DNA of 64,000 nt from Acholoe squamosa (GCA_949317995.1 OX439050.1:48733777-48797776); one strand, 5' to 3'; positions 48,715 to 61,093 are shown, counted from the first letter of the stretch. Numbers and translations are program-made. Notes: a model not told the origin generated them from the letters alone.

Positions 48715-48943
48715 AATGGCATTGGTTTAGATGAGTAATATGTCTGGGACCCTATGGATACCATATATACATTATATTTGTATGTCGGTGAATGCAGAAT
48801 GCATTCTGATGCATTCAAATGCATCCTAAAGGTGCAGACCATGGTATAAACGCAATGTGTGATGATTATGCTCGCACACGTGCCTTTTATGTACTTGATA
48901 GAGGTACTAGTGCAAGCATGATCATCATTATATCACTTTCCTA

Positions 48944-49020
48944 ATATGTGACAGGATCTGCGAAAAGGGCCCTTAGTGCAGGGTGCATTAAGATCCCTAT
49001 TCCCAGTACATGCCACATAT
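48944..49020 (+). repeat. 76-bp dispersed repeat, copy 3
   Basis: Begins ATATGTGACAGGATCTGCGA and ends GCCACATAT. The length matches copy 1 to within one base. Confidence 0.75.
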
Positions 49021-51503
49021 TATTCAGGCGTGGATATGGAAGGCCTGGATGATCCCAGGGCTTCTTATAGCCCCTCCCCCCCCCCCAAGGCTAGATAAAA
49101 AAAAAACAGATATTACTAGTGTGTTAATATCCACAACGACACATAGCTGTTCTTTATCGCTTACACACCCCTCCTCTCCCTACTCTGAATTCTTGCTTCT
49201 GTCCCTAGACATTGGCCACTGTTTGGTTTGCAGATACAGATACATACCATGTCAACTTGCATTTTCCACTGAATGCTTCCGTAAATATCACTCATCTCCA
49301 TCTAAATATATCTCATCTATCTCTCTTTGCCTTCAACAGGTATACTCCTAAATAACCATCTAGTGACGATTTTCTAGGCTTTGTGTTTATTTAGGTATCA
49401 CGGTCCAAAGCAAAAAAGGCTGGGAATCTGCCAGGGAATCAGTTAGGGGTCTATGTCGTCGACTGGAGCTCTTCGGTACTGTCAGCAAGAAAAGTAGTGG
49501 TTGTGAAGTTAGACACTATGGTGTTCTATAAGAAAACAGTGTGGTATTTAGAGGGACGCGGGACACCCTATTCCCTTTAGGGAGAAGTTCTGATTTTTTA
49601 TTCTACTGTTAAATATGCCTTCAAAACTCCTGAGGAAGAAATTTCCCAATGGCTCCTCCTGTTTTGAAATTTCTGGATTCTCCACTGCATAAAAACCTAA
49701 AAGATTTTTAGAGGACAAAATAACGGTCTAAGTTTTAGATATTGAAGCATATGGGGGTCAAAAAGGCACAGGGAACAAGATTGCTGAAAATGGTGATCGA
49801 GAGGGGACAAAATGGCGGCCTATAGAGGGTGAATACTTACATACACTATAGGTTTATAACTACATAGCAGTATGTGATAGGGCTGAATGTGAGATAACGT
49901 GGCTCATACTAGTGGTTGGGTGTCATGTATTATAGATACCCCAGCCTCACACAGATTGGTGATAGTGTCTAATCATAAAACTGTTATACACAAGTTAGGT
50001 AATACTTGTGTATTTTAATCTTTAGCTACAGTACACAGTGGTAATCTATTCAGTTTAACTGTAAATAAACATTCATGATGATCACATAAGAGCCCCTTGA
50101 TTATATTCAACACTCGTAGAGCAGCAGAGTACTTTTGATTTCCATGTATATTACCCCCTTGCTGTATTGATGGACCAGATGAAACGTTGTTTACATAGAC
50201 TGGATCAAAGGTATTTTGATTAATAAAATACTGACGAAATTGTAGCTCTGCCATGTCTATAACATTATTAATTGGTGTTGGTGCAAAGAGTTGGGGTGTT
50301 GGAGCACAATCAGGGGCCCTAGAGCTATAGATAATACAGTTTGGCTCTGAAATATATACAAACTTGCTCTTAATCGTTCAGGGACAAAAAGAAAGTTGCT
50401 CTGGTCGATGCCCTCTTATTGTGACGAATTCTAATCATAAACTTTACGCTAACTGATACCAGGGAATGCAAAAGTTACGTTTCCATAGCAACAGATTGCA
50501 AATTTGGAAGGTTTACATAAGAATTGGAATTTTCTCCTTGAGACTTCTGTAGTCCTCATGAAAAACTGAGATTCTGTGTATGCTTCTTCCTTTTTATGCC
50601 ACAGCCCCCTAGTAGCCAGAAGGGGTACTAATCCCCATGGACTCTCCTTTTTGTTTAACAATTCTGCTGCACCAGGTGCATTTGGCCCAGTTGTCGTCAT
50701 AGAATGCATTTTTTGGAGTTGCTTGCCGCGTAGCGGCCGGGAGCGCAGCGACCGTAGCAACTCCATTATATTTTCGGTTTGTCAGTGATGTCACGTTCAC
50801 CTTGTGACACAATTTGTGACATCATACGTTGGCCGTGATGTCACACGTCGGCCGCAGGGTGGCAACTCCTATCTGTGGTCCTTGCCACATTTTTCTTGTT
50901 TTCTCCATAATGATAAAGGTGCCCTACCTACCAGTATGTAAGGAATGTTATATTTGATAACAAGTCTATCAAAACAACAGGGTATACTGTTCATTTTTGT
51001 TTGGTTTTATTAATTTGATTTCCCGCTCGTTTATGCAATACTTACTGTTCACATGATATGTATAGGGTAAACCATCATAACATTTGCGCTCTGTTAGCGT
51101 CAAAACTTTTTTCGATCAATTAAATTAGAAATCTCCATAAAGGAATTTGCTCACCACTCACAACTTTGAGGCAACGCCTCTTTTAATTTAACCAACATAA
51201 AAACAATGGCGGAAGCCCTCTTGGTGTTACTGTGGTAAGTTAACTTGTTCTTCATAAATGTTTTGAAACCTCTGTAAGGCAACGCTAGGTCAGCTTTGTA
51301 TGAGGCTACTTCTCCAGGTGACTCATGAAGAACATGCATGGTCCATGACATCACGCATACACATTATAAATCATAGACTGTTTCCTCTAGAACACACAAA
51401 CCTAACTTTCCTTTTCCCGTGGTACCTATACCGTTCGCTTTCTCTGCTAAAGATTATAATTCACAAATATATTTGCCGGACTTATATGTATTGTAGAAAT
51501 AAA

Positions 51504-54295
51504 CCCAGTGGGCACAGTACAAGTCTGCACTAGCTAATAAACGTTGCATGAGTTACTAGTTTCACTGCAATGTTTACTAGCCACTCATGCAACTTCCTGG
51601 TTAGGATCAACATTTTGCCAAATTTCACAGTAGTACTTATTAAGTTATTAGTAAGTGTTGCATGTACAGTCCTGCAACATCAACTATTATTAAGTGTAGC
51701 TTAGCGACGTTTATTAGTAGATGCAATTGCAGCACTGCAGTAGCACTGCTTAGTAAGTGTTGATTTAGCATCTCTTATCAAGGGCTGCATATTAGTAGTT
51801 TATTAGCTACTGTTCAGCATTGCTTAATAAGGGCTTAACTTGCAGTGTTGACTAAATGGAACATAGCAGTGGGTACTAGTTGTTGCAAGTGCAGGGCTGC
51901 AGCTGAATCATTTACTAAGCACTGCAAATGTGTCACTTACTAAGCACTGCATATTAGTAGTTTACTGGCTGTTGTTTAGCATCACTAAGTAAAGGCTTAA
52001 TTTGCAGTGTTTACTAACTGGAATATAGCAGTGATTATTAGCCGTTGCAAGTGCAGGCTGCAGATACACCACTTAGAAAGCACTGCTAACGCATCACTTA
52101 TTAAAAGTTGCATATCAGTAGTTTACTAACTGTTGTCCAGCATCGGTTAATAATGGCTTAACTTGCAGTGTTTACCAGCTGGATCATGGCAGTGGTTACT
52201 AGCCACTGCATGCGCAGGGCTACAGATGCACCACTTAGAAAGCACTGCTAACCAATCACTTATTAAAGGCTGTATCTTAGCAGTTTATGAGATGTTTCTC
52301 AAGTGTTTAATTTGCAGTGTTTATTAAGTGTAACATAGCAGTGATTACTAGTTGGTTCAATTTGAACTGTCTATAAAAGGTAATAATCAGGTATTGAAAT
52401 TCACTCCAAATTGTCTTAAAACAAAAAGAAAAATATCCCTGTGATCCTACGTAGGTATAGCACAAGATGATAACAAAACTTCAATTTCAAATAGTTTCAC
52501 AAAATGACAAATGAAGTGGAGTAACATCTGCTTTACTACTACACACTGCTCACACCTTGCAGGTCACACCTCCTGGTCCCACCCTGCTGCACCAACACAT
52601 AGCATTGTGAAAGATACTTTAGCTATGGAGGTCAGTGGTTGACCTACATACATGTACATAACACACTGGACACATCTTACAGTCAACTGTGGCAAGCCTA
52701 AGTTAGATTAAACAATATAGGTGGGTATAGGATATTATACCAAAGATGCCTCAATACACTGATACTCCCTTGAAATATTATGTATTCTTGTTATAAATGG
52801 GATTGTGCTACTAGATAAACCTTTTCAAGGGTTTACTAATATTTGTCAAGATTTTTAAATATTTTGAATATACAATCCCAAAATACCTTGGATTTACTTA
52901 TTGAATAATGGGAACTTGCATATGGTGAAAAAGTGATATTCAGGACTGGTGTACACCACTTAATTTGTCATCTTCTGACATTGTTGAGATTATTCTTCAG
53001 TAATGTTAGCATATTGTGCTATGCCTAAGTAGGTTTGTCCTAAAACAGGTTAAATTGTATGCTAATATAAGCTCCTGCATGGGAATGACAATGGCACTGA
53101 TTCAGTTTGTAATGCAGCAACAGCACTTAGCACTGGCTACTTAGAATAGCTTAGTAGCAGGTGCATAGTAAAGGCTTACTAGCTGTTGCTTCACATGATT
53201 TAAGTAGGACTCTATTGGCATTGACTAGTAAAAGGTACAGAGCAGTGTTTACTAGCAGCTGCAACTGTAGGGCTGCAGAAGCACTGGTTATTAAGGGCAG
53301 TTTACGCATTGCTTACTAGCTGGTGTATACTAAAGGCTTACTAGCTGTTTCTTGGCATCAAATATTAAGTGTCACTAGGTGGCAGTAGTATACATTCTCT
53401 CAACTTTATAACCTTAAGGGTAATCTAAATCATATTTCTGATAATTAAAATATCATTGAGATCTATTCTAAGTCATAAAATGGCATAAGCTAGCACACAA
53501 ATTGATTGCTACAAATTAAATTACCGGATAGACTGTGTAACAAGATAGATTTAAAGTCAATTTATATATAGACACCATTTCTTTGTTCTACTGAAGATTA
53601 CTTCATATTCAGACCAACAGTGTTGCATTGACTGCCAAGAAGCAGATGTCAAAGTGATGATTGCAAAGCTCTTATTAGTGGCCTTTTCTGCAGTGGCTAC
53701 TAAGCACTGCATTATACGCTACCTGCTAGGAAGGGGTTACTTTGCAGGGCTGCCTAGTATAACATTTAGCAAATAATTGTTCAGCTATTAGGAGCTGCAT
53801 TTACACCACTTACTAGGAGGTATTATGCACTGATAAATAAGTATTGCAAAATAAACTACTAGTAAGGGCTTATTTTGCAGGACTGCCTAGTATAACATTT
53901 AGCAGATAATTAGCCAGCTATTAGGAGCTGTGTTTGCACCTCTAACTGGTAGCTATTCTGCACTGGTTAGTAAGCATTAAATTATAAACTACTAATAAGG
54001 GCTTATTTTGCAGGGCTGCCTAGCATAACATTTAGCAGATGATTAGCCAGCTACTAGGAGCTGCATTTTCACCCCTTACTAGTAGAATTCCTGCACTGCC
54101 TATTAAGTGGTGCATATAAACTACTAGTAAGGGCTTATTTTGCAATGAAGCAAAGGTAGCTAATAAACACTGCCACCAGCGAGTAAGCACTGCCTAGTCT
54201 AACATTTAGCATGAAATTAGCCGGCTAGTAGTTAGTGCAACCAGTGCAGAGCAGTGACTACTAAGGGTTTAGTAAGTGGAGGTGTGCCCACTGGG
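51504..54295. mobile_element. 2.8 kb tandem-repeat element bounded by perfect 13-bp inverted repeats
   Basis: The left end CCCAGTGGGCACA (51504-51516) is exactly complementary to the right end TGTGCCCACTGGG (54283-54295). The interior is full of degenerate repeats built on GCACTGC, TAGTAAG and TTACTAGC words. In 51.7-52.35 kb the unit is about 160 bp (TTACTAAGCACTGC ... GTAGTTTACTAGCTGTTG). In 53.7-54.2 kb a different unit of about 130 bp recurs (GGGCTTATTTTGCAGGGCTG, CCTAGTATAACATTTAGCA). A unique-looking stretch (52.4-53.1 kb) separates the arrays. No transposase ORF is present. Confidence 0.7.
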
Positions 54296-55480
54296 AAGGG
54301 ACACTATAAAACGCATCGCATTCATAATTGGTATAAATTCATGTACCCCACAGTGACAAAGGGGCAATATAATTCGAAATATTCATTCTATTGCTACATC
54401 ATTATAAATTACCAGACTAGCCAGCCCCGAACCTTTCTCATTCCTTAACCCCGAATCAATCAATATAATATCACTTGGGCGACTGAATGACTGAAGTCTC
54501 TGAATGACTCTTTTCCCAAATAGATAATCCCAATTTTTTCTACCTCTCTTTGTGCACTGCTCTGTGATCTGTCTCCTTCAACCACTAGATCTCCTTCACC
54601 ATCGTCTAGAAATGAATGGCACACTTCTAGGATGTAACAGTGGGTATAGACTGTGTAGTGGAGTAACACATGTCCCTAACTTGACCCAGATCCCACCACT
54701 TGCTCAGTGAGCTACTCGGCTAGTCTACATGCACTCTGTTATTGATGATGCCTAGAAGTGCCCCTCCCACCCACGCAACCCGGCTAAATCTGGGTCTCTG
54801 AAAAAATAAACTAGTTGACCTGCTACTAATCTTATTGTGGACCTGATTCTATGACATGTGCTTGCCTGGTATTTAGCCAAGAAAGTTTGTCAGACTTTGA
54901 GGGCTTGAAATACCATGGATGTTATGGATATTGGTTGCATATCGCTCTGGCAATAATTCATGTAATCATCCTAGATTATAGTTCTTTCTCGTCCTAAGTT
55001 CAGACGTTTTTGGGTGACAGTTCAATTGAGACGAAAGTTCAATTATGTGATTATATTCGGAATTTTCTTGTCAGAGTATAGGAATTTTGCCTGTGATAAC
55101 CAGTGCATAACCATACAGAGAGTGCGTGATATTGGTAGATGGAAATAAAGAGTCATGTTTGAGACAAGGAACAAACGATCGCAATATCCGTCAGTGTATA
55201 CATTCTATAGTTTGACCGGGGTGTATAATTTTATGGGAATATTATTTTTCTTCCCTATAGATTAATGTTTTCTAACGCCAAAACTAATTGGCATTTTTGG
55301 AAATAAAAATAATGTAACACAATTTAGCCCATAAAATCAAGATAAGTAAGGTGTGTTAGTTTCTCAACTCAGCAAAAACCAGAGTAGATGTTAGCAATGC
55401 ACCTGTACATATATCGTGTATAAGCCTATACAGCATCAATATCACCCTACACCATGATTATTATAAGATGCGGCACTCAC

Positions 55481-55525
55481 CTCCATGTTGCCCGGGTTGG
55501 ACGATATAAACACCTTGACGACCAT
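55481..55525 (-). CDS. Exon 1: start codon and first beta strand of the SH3BGR-like domain
   Basis: Fifteen codons, MVVKVFISSNPGNME, then a GTGAGT donor in phase 0. The start MV(V/I)(K/R)V(F/Y)I(A/S)S is the hallmark opening of SH3BGR/SH3BGRL proteins. The ATG has a strong context (A at -3, G at +4), and an in-frame TAG lies 36 bases upstream (55561-55559), so this is the first usable start in frame. As in the family, the CxxC redox motif of true glutaredoxins is absent. An 8.5 kb intron follows. Confidence 0.85.
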
Positions 55526-56110
55526 CTTGCTGCCGTACTGAGATCCTGTGTGGTAGTCCTAGGTATATCAATGAGGTGTTTAAAAGAATTTACACCTTAC
55601 CTGTGTCTTCTCCCTCCTTCCTTCTACCAGTCTACATAGGTAGTGCTTTCTTCATATGATAGAAGTAGTTATAGTCATAGAAGTCCAAGTACAGCCTTTA
55701 ATGACGAATGGCATATACCTACTAGATGTAGGTCTCAATAGTGACGTCCCTAGAAATACCTAGAATGATGTGCTCCAGTGTCTAGCTAGAGAGTAGCTAG
55801 AGCCAGGTCTAGCATTGAGTACAGCCAGAGTGAGCAGGGTGAGAGTGAGTTGGGGAGTGACTCAGTAAGTTAGCCTGGAGTTTCTCGGAGTGAGCTGCTC
55901 GGGGGTTGGTGAGGGATGGAGGGGGGGGGGAGCTGCTCGGAGTCTTACACTGAGGCTTCCCGGCACTTCCGGTCGCTCACCCTTGAAACCTGACACCTCG
56001 CAAAGAGGTAAATCTGGAGCAAGCCAATCTCCCGGCACATGTTCTGATTGCTTGAGTATGTTTACTCAATGACCTGCTCTCGCTGCGTTTGAAGAGTGCA
56101 ACACCCAAAT
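55526..56110 (-). promoter_or_regulatory. Probable 5' UTR and promoter region of the giant gene
   Basis: Sequence immediately upstream of the ATG. It includes G-rich and GAGTGAG-type repeats at 55820-55930 and a locally GC-rich stretch to about 56060, unlike the AT-rich introns. No TATA box was identified. The transcription start cannot be placed from sequence alone. Confidence 0.35.
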
Positions 56111-57230
56111 CTCATTCTCTGAGATTTGCGTTATCTTGGTTGCTTGGCAACAGTTTACACCGCCATGTTGCCCAGACAACACCCCCTTGTTGTTGTGTCT
56201 GGAGTTCAGTCAAGTTGTAAACTTTGAACAAGTTTGTGTCTAGATACTCCTGGAGATAACTAACAAAAGGGCACACCTGATTTGGCAGCAAGACCTTGGT
56301 CAGGACATGATCCTTATGTAAGGTTATACATACAGTCAGCAATGTGATATATACTAAAGCAGCACACACATATAAATACATCTAGTTGTAGAAAATACCC
56401 CCTATACTAGTCCTAATACACACACACACATTCAACACACTGAGATCAGTAATAAATAATAATTATTATGCTTCTATATTATCCTCTATATCTATGAATA
56501 TATGTCCTCTAATGTTAATTTGTCTGTTAAAAATTCGTCTGTTATAATCTTGGATATATCCTTTGTATCATATGAAGTCCTATCCACACAGTATTGGAAG
56601 AGCATAATTATCTCCATATCCATGAATCCTGTAAGTAGTGCCTGTGCAGGCCCCTCTTATAAGGGTGTGTACCACTGGTAGCGTGCTGTGGCACTGATAT
56701 CATACTCTGTTTGAGGACAACTGGAGGATGTCATCTGCTGCAAGAGATCTAAAAGGAACTGGTTTCTACCTAGGTGGGAAAGGTGCCAAAGGGGCGTTCG
56801 TGTATGTGATGTTTATATGCACTGCATTTGTAATTATGAGCGCTGGGGTCCCAAAAAGGCGCTGGTCTCGAATCATATGGGTCGCAGGCAAGGGAGAGAG
56901 GCAGGTATGGAGGTAAGCGATGATAACTCTGTCTCAAATAAGCGCGGGTCTTATTTAAGCTTTAAAGATTGAGTTGCATTCAATTTCGGGCATCTCATAT
57001 TTAATATCATATTAATTTTGTGTTCATGCACATACCAAAAGTTCAAATGTACAATTCCAAATTGCATATTATTTTATTTCCTTGAAGCATAGACTTGTAC
57101 TGCAAGATGATATTTATTTCTATATGGGTCAGCTCACCCTCGGAATTCCAACTTTTGGGACAGAATAATGAAAGCCATACCTGTAAAGGGGCAGCAGGCC
57201 TATACTTGGAATACCCTATTATACCGCAGG
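56111..57230. other. Intergenic stretch without a recognised gene
   Basis: AT-rich, with a diverged relative of the GCGCTTATTC repeat at about 56830-56965. Short open stretches here have no protein-like support. Confidence 0.5.
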
Positions 57231-57236
57231 TGCGTA

Positions 57237-57292
57237 GGAAAGGCGGGGTAGGGGAGGGGAGGGGGCAATAAAGGGTAGGTCCCCTGTGTAAG

Positions 57293-57347
<55 letters not shown>
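57237..57347. mobile_element. Truncated hAT-like MITE ending in a TA microsatellite
   Basis: CAGGTGCGTAGGAAAGGCGG ... CCCTGTGTAAGCCTATATA matches the left two thirds of the 27909 element. At the AAGCCTATATTA position it runs into about 25 TA units, and the right terminus is missing. Confidence 0.65.
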
Positions 57348-57349
<2 letters not shown>

Positions 57350-57873
57350 TAATCAGTTTGCATGTATGTAAATCTCTAGTAAGAAATAAGATATGAGCAA
57401 AACAACAACTTTCCTGGTATGATGAGGAACCAAAAGAAACCACAGTTTTCTGAACACTTCCTTATAGCTCAGTCCAACATTATGTGGAACACCTGTAAGG
57501 TGGTCCTACCAGGTGCTGCCTGGCTGTGGTCACAGGCCTGGGAATGTTGCCATGGAAATGAGTCATCCTCTTAGACATGGATTGTTTCCAGGTAGTCTTA
57601 GAGACCATTATGTCTGCACTTGTAGGCATACTTATGTACACATGGCTGCACTGGAGGGAGGTGTGTACACTTAGTAATGCATCTTAACTAATGCTAACTA
57701 CTATTTATTAAATATGCAATGATGAAACATTATTTAAAGTTTATGACATGCAGTAGGGAAAATTGAAGTGTCTTTGTTACCCAAATAATTATGTCATACA
57801 GCTTCATTTCTAGCCATAATTTGGGAAAATCATACTGTTTCTTTTGGTAATTTGACAACCCCCTATAGTGGTG

Positions 57874-58886
57874 TTGTACTACAGTAGCCCACAAGGGTCA
57901 AATTAAAGTTGGAGCAAAGAGTTGACTTTCACTAAAAAGTTAAAGTCCAAAACCAATATCAATGTTCAAAGTTAATTTCATTTCATTGCTGTCAAGCTGT
58001 CAAGGTGTCAACTCATGCAAACCAACTTGTGACAGGTATCTTTTAACATTGCATGGTGCACTCTATATCTGTCTATATGTCTATATCAGCAACTGCTGGG
58101 TAGCTATCGGTTCCCTCACACAATAACTGATGGTTTCACACCAAGTAGCTGCTGGTTCCAGCATCCCATAACTGGTGGTTCCCAGTCACTGTAACTGATG
58201 GTTCCACACCAATCAGCTACTGGTACTGGATCCCATATCAAGTAGCTGCTGGTTCCCACACCCAGCACTTGGTAGTTCCCATACACATTAGTTGTTGGTT
58301 CCTGCACCCAGTACCTGCTGGTTCCCACATACAGTAGCTACTGCTTCCCACATCCAGTGCTGGTTCCCATATAAACTGGTTCCTAACTCAAGTAGCTGCT
58401 GGATCCCACACCCTTGCTGGTTCTTGCACCAAGTACCTGCTGGCTTCCACATAGAGTAGCTGGTAGTGGTTCCCACATCCATTAGGTGGTTCCTGCACCC
58501 ACTACCTGCTTGTTCCCAAATACAGTGCCTGTTGGTTCCAATACCAGTAGCTAATTGATGTGGAACCACCAGTTACAGTTGGTGGGAACCACCAGTAATG
58601 GGATGCTGGAACCAGCAGCTACTTGGTGTGGAACCATCTGTTATTGTCTGAGGGAACCGATAGCTACTCAGTAGTCGCTGGTATAGACTTTGATCATATA
58701 GAAAGACACGGAGTGCACCATGCAATGCTAAAAGATACCTGTCACAAGTTGGTTTTCATGAGTTGACACCTTGACAGCTTGACAGCAATGAAATGAAATT
58801 GACTTTGAACATTGATTTTGGTTTTGTGAAAGTCAACTCTTTGCTTCAACTTCAATTTGACCCTCGTGGGCCACTGTAGTACCACA
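57874..58886. mobile_element. Foldback element of about 1 kb with long inverted arms
   Basis: The left arm (57874 to about 58200) and right arm (about 58555 to 58886) are inverted copies at roughly 85-90 percent identity by eye. Shared segments include GTCAAATT(A/G)AAGTTG, CATTGCTGTCAAGCTGTCAA, ACTTGTGACAGGTATCTTTT and GTAGCTATCGGTTCCCTCA. Inner parts of the arms and the centre are degenerate tandem copies of a CAGTAGCTGCTGGTTCC-like unit. This layout, long inverted repeats made partly of subrepeats, is that of foldback transposons. No ORF with transposase features. Confidence 0.8.
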
Positions 58887-58889
58887 AAA

Positions 58890-59400
58890 ACCAATAGTTT
58901 TCATTGATTTTGTCGAGCCGATATGTTTTAGGGCATAGGGTCCCTATCAGCCTAATGTTTTTTGTCAGGCCGATAGCAGCCCGATAGGAGAAGTTTCAGC
59001 CAGAGAAGTCACATTTTTTACCTCTTCCGCCAAGGAAAAAGAAAAATCATTCACGATTATAGGGCCAATTTTCATAGAGGCTGTTAGGTGGCCGATAAAA
59101 TCAAACTGATTTAAGTCTTGTAATGTCCTATGTGTACAGCCATTGCTGGAGCTAGTTAAGAGCGAGTTATCTCTGATAAGACAAGGGGAGGTACCAGTTG
59201 CCCCCCTAAGAATTGTAAAGTGAATGGGGGGAATAATTTCACTGGTCGATAATACATCGCGCTATGTTGCTAATTTTACCTCCATATCTTGGAGCACCCT
59301 CGCCGCCTTGGTTTTTGGAAGGTCAAGGCCAAGATAGTATAAATCAACCCGTGCTCTCAGGTCATCACTTTTTAGGAAGGGTAACTATCACTCCATCACT
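58890..59400. other. Intergenic stretch
   Basis: No recognised gene or element, apart from a local short inverted motif around GGCCGATA / TATCGGC near 58917-59100. Confidence 0.5.
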
Positions 59401-59406
59401 TTTATG

Positions 59407-59412
59407 CATATA

Positions 59413-59491
<79 letters not shown>
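59407..59491. repeat. TA dinucleotide microsatellite
   Basis: About 85 bases of TA units, nearly pure; the longest TA tract in the window. Confidence 0.9.
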
Positions 59492-59492
<1 letters not shown>

Positions 59493-59499
59493 AATGCCC

Positions 59500-59965
59500 C
59501 AAGAAGAACCTGTTGAGACAGTCTCTGTCCATCTATTTTTAAAAACCTGGTGTCATCATGAGGTTCACAGAGTATTGGTGTGCTGCTTGAAAAGTGTTCA
59601 GAAATACTCATGAATTTAGTGAGTGACAGAGCCCAGGGCATGTATTAAAATAGTGTACAAAACCGTGTGTTATCGCCCACCCCAGGCACACTTCCTATAG
59701 TGAGCCTGGAAGTGTGTTGGCAGGCTGTGAGTGTGACGCAGCCAGACGTCCAGGCACGTCCAATGCTACGTCACAGACACCTGACGTTCCGTCCTAGTGC
59801 ACAAATGTATTACACTGAAGGCTTATGAAGGCCCACGTATATGGGTGTTCCTTCCCTCCATGTATAGTGGAGGGACGGAACACCCACAGGTCTTCATTGT
59901 ACCAAAGTATGCTTTAGTATGTCCCCGTCCAGTTTTTATATGGACCAGTAGATTTGAAAGTAAGA
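59500..59965. other. Intergenic stretch
   Basis: No recognised gene. Near 59840-59890 GGGTGTTCCTTCCCTCCATG is followed by a complementary CCTCCACTATACATGGAGGG-type region, a local hairpin. Confidence 0.5.
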
Positions 59966-59967
59966 CA

Positions 59968-60136
<169 letters not shown>

Positions 60137-61075
60137 TTTTTTTGAACAAATTTAACCTTTATTGGTCATAAAAACATATGAGTTAACAAGCGTGTGAAGA
60201 AATATACAAAGTAGTAATTATGTATTCTAGACCAATAAGTTCATGGGTAGAGGCGTATCAAAAGTTATTATTATGCCCCTCCCCATGATATATATTTAAG
60301 GAAAGTTAATAATTCAAAAAATTAGTTTGACATTGAAACATTGAACATAGCGGCATACACAGTAGTATTCAAACATCAGGGAGTAAAATTTTAAAAAACA
60401 ATTGTTATTATTGTTGTTGCATGGAGGATTATTGATAACCAATTTATACATAAGATTTCATACAAATGACATTATTCATGGAATAGTTTCAATCAAATCG
60501 ATTTTCATTTTGTCCTTGAAAGTGCCAATTTCTTTTATGTTTCTAGTAATAGTTGGCAATCCATTCCATAATTGAGCACATTTGACTTCTGGGCTATTTT
60601 CATAGGCTGAACAATTTATGTAACTATAAAAGAGTACAGGAGCATCATGTAGGTGAGTTTGTCTATTTGCAACCTTAATGTTAAGACAATGTCTTACCAT
60701 CTTGTGTGCGTATACCTTACAATGGAATTGTCTTCTGTCAATAAATTTAGGGAGTTTGCTATATGATGAACTCTATCGATGGAAGTTAATATATTTAATC
60801 CTAAACAGGTCTTGATACATTTATTTTGCAGTCGTTGGAGTTCATCTAATAATGTTCCCTTAGCGGTACCATAGAAGATATCAGCATAATCAATTATAGG
60901 TAGTACATAGGTTTTATATACACGTAAGAGCACCTAATGGGATAGCATGTGTCAAAGTTTATACAATAAGAATGACTTGAAACGTGCATTTTTCTTTAAT
61001 GCTTTCACATGTAGATTGAATGTCATTTCCTGGTCAATCAGGATTCCTAGGTATTTGTACGAGTGAATAGATAGA
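60137..61075 (-). pseudogene. Decayed 3' end of a non-LTR retrotransposon (reverse transcriptase thumb and C-terminus)
   Basis: Read on the minus strand, the fragments in order are KYLGILIDQEMTFNLHVKAL, then LLRVYKTYVLPIIDYADIFY, then ENSPEVKCAQLWNGLP. These match the end of the reverse transcriptase and the downstream region of CR1/L2-like or related LINEs. Two in-frame stops (TGA and TAG, near 60976 and 60958) separate the first two pieces, and a frameshift near 60695 precedes the last. The terminal ORF piece ends at about 60476, followed by a 3' UTR with AATAAA at 60160 and then (CTAT)n. Upstream coding sequence is missing, replaced by an AAAG microsatellite, so this is a 5'-truncated dead copy. 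Confidence 0.8.
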
Positions 61076-61093
61076 TAGAATAATAGAGTGAAA

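Larger units (their letters stand above)
46979..55480 (-). other. Intron 1 (8.5 kb)
   Basis: Most of it is repeats: a TA microsatellite, two copies of the 76-bp repeat, the second C-tract element, a SINE remnant and the 2.8 kb tandem-repeat element. Between these the sequence (49.0-51.5 kb and 54.3-55.4 kb) is ordinary AT-rich DNA with no recognised exon. A small GC-rich patch with TGATGTCAC repeats lies at 50.78-50.86 kb. Confidence 0.6.
1..55525 (-). other. Whole gene: giant SH3BGR-family glutamic-acid-rich protein (partial, 3' end outside window)
   Basis: This is the transcription unit assembled from the exons listed below. It has three exons for an SH3BGR-type thioredoxin-fold domain (residues 1-115), 21 short exons (residues 116-693) and one giant exon (residue 694 onward, at least 7,711 codons). 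Every junction is GT-AG and phase 0. Known SH3BGR-family proteins are about 90-240 residues, with a short Glu-rich tail in SH3BGR itself, so this protein is at least 30 times longer. I see no signal peptide or membrane segment, so it is probably intracellular. The gene assignment rests on the N-terminal domain. That all the exons form a single mRNA is inferred from shared strand, phase, order and composition. Introns range from about 165 bp to 8.5 kb. Confidence 0.8.

Noticed and set aside
55561-55640. Possible 5' UTR intron (CACAG|GTAAGG ... CCTAG|GACTAC)
   Set aside because: The implied intron would be only about 40 bases, too short for normal splicing.
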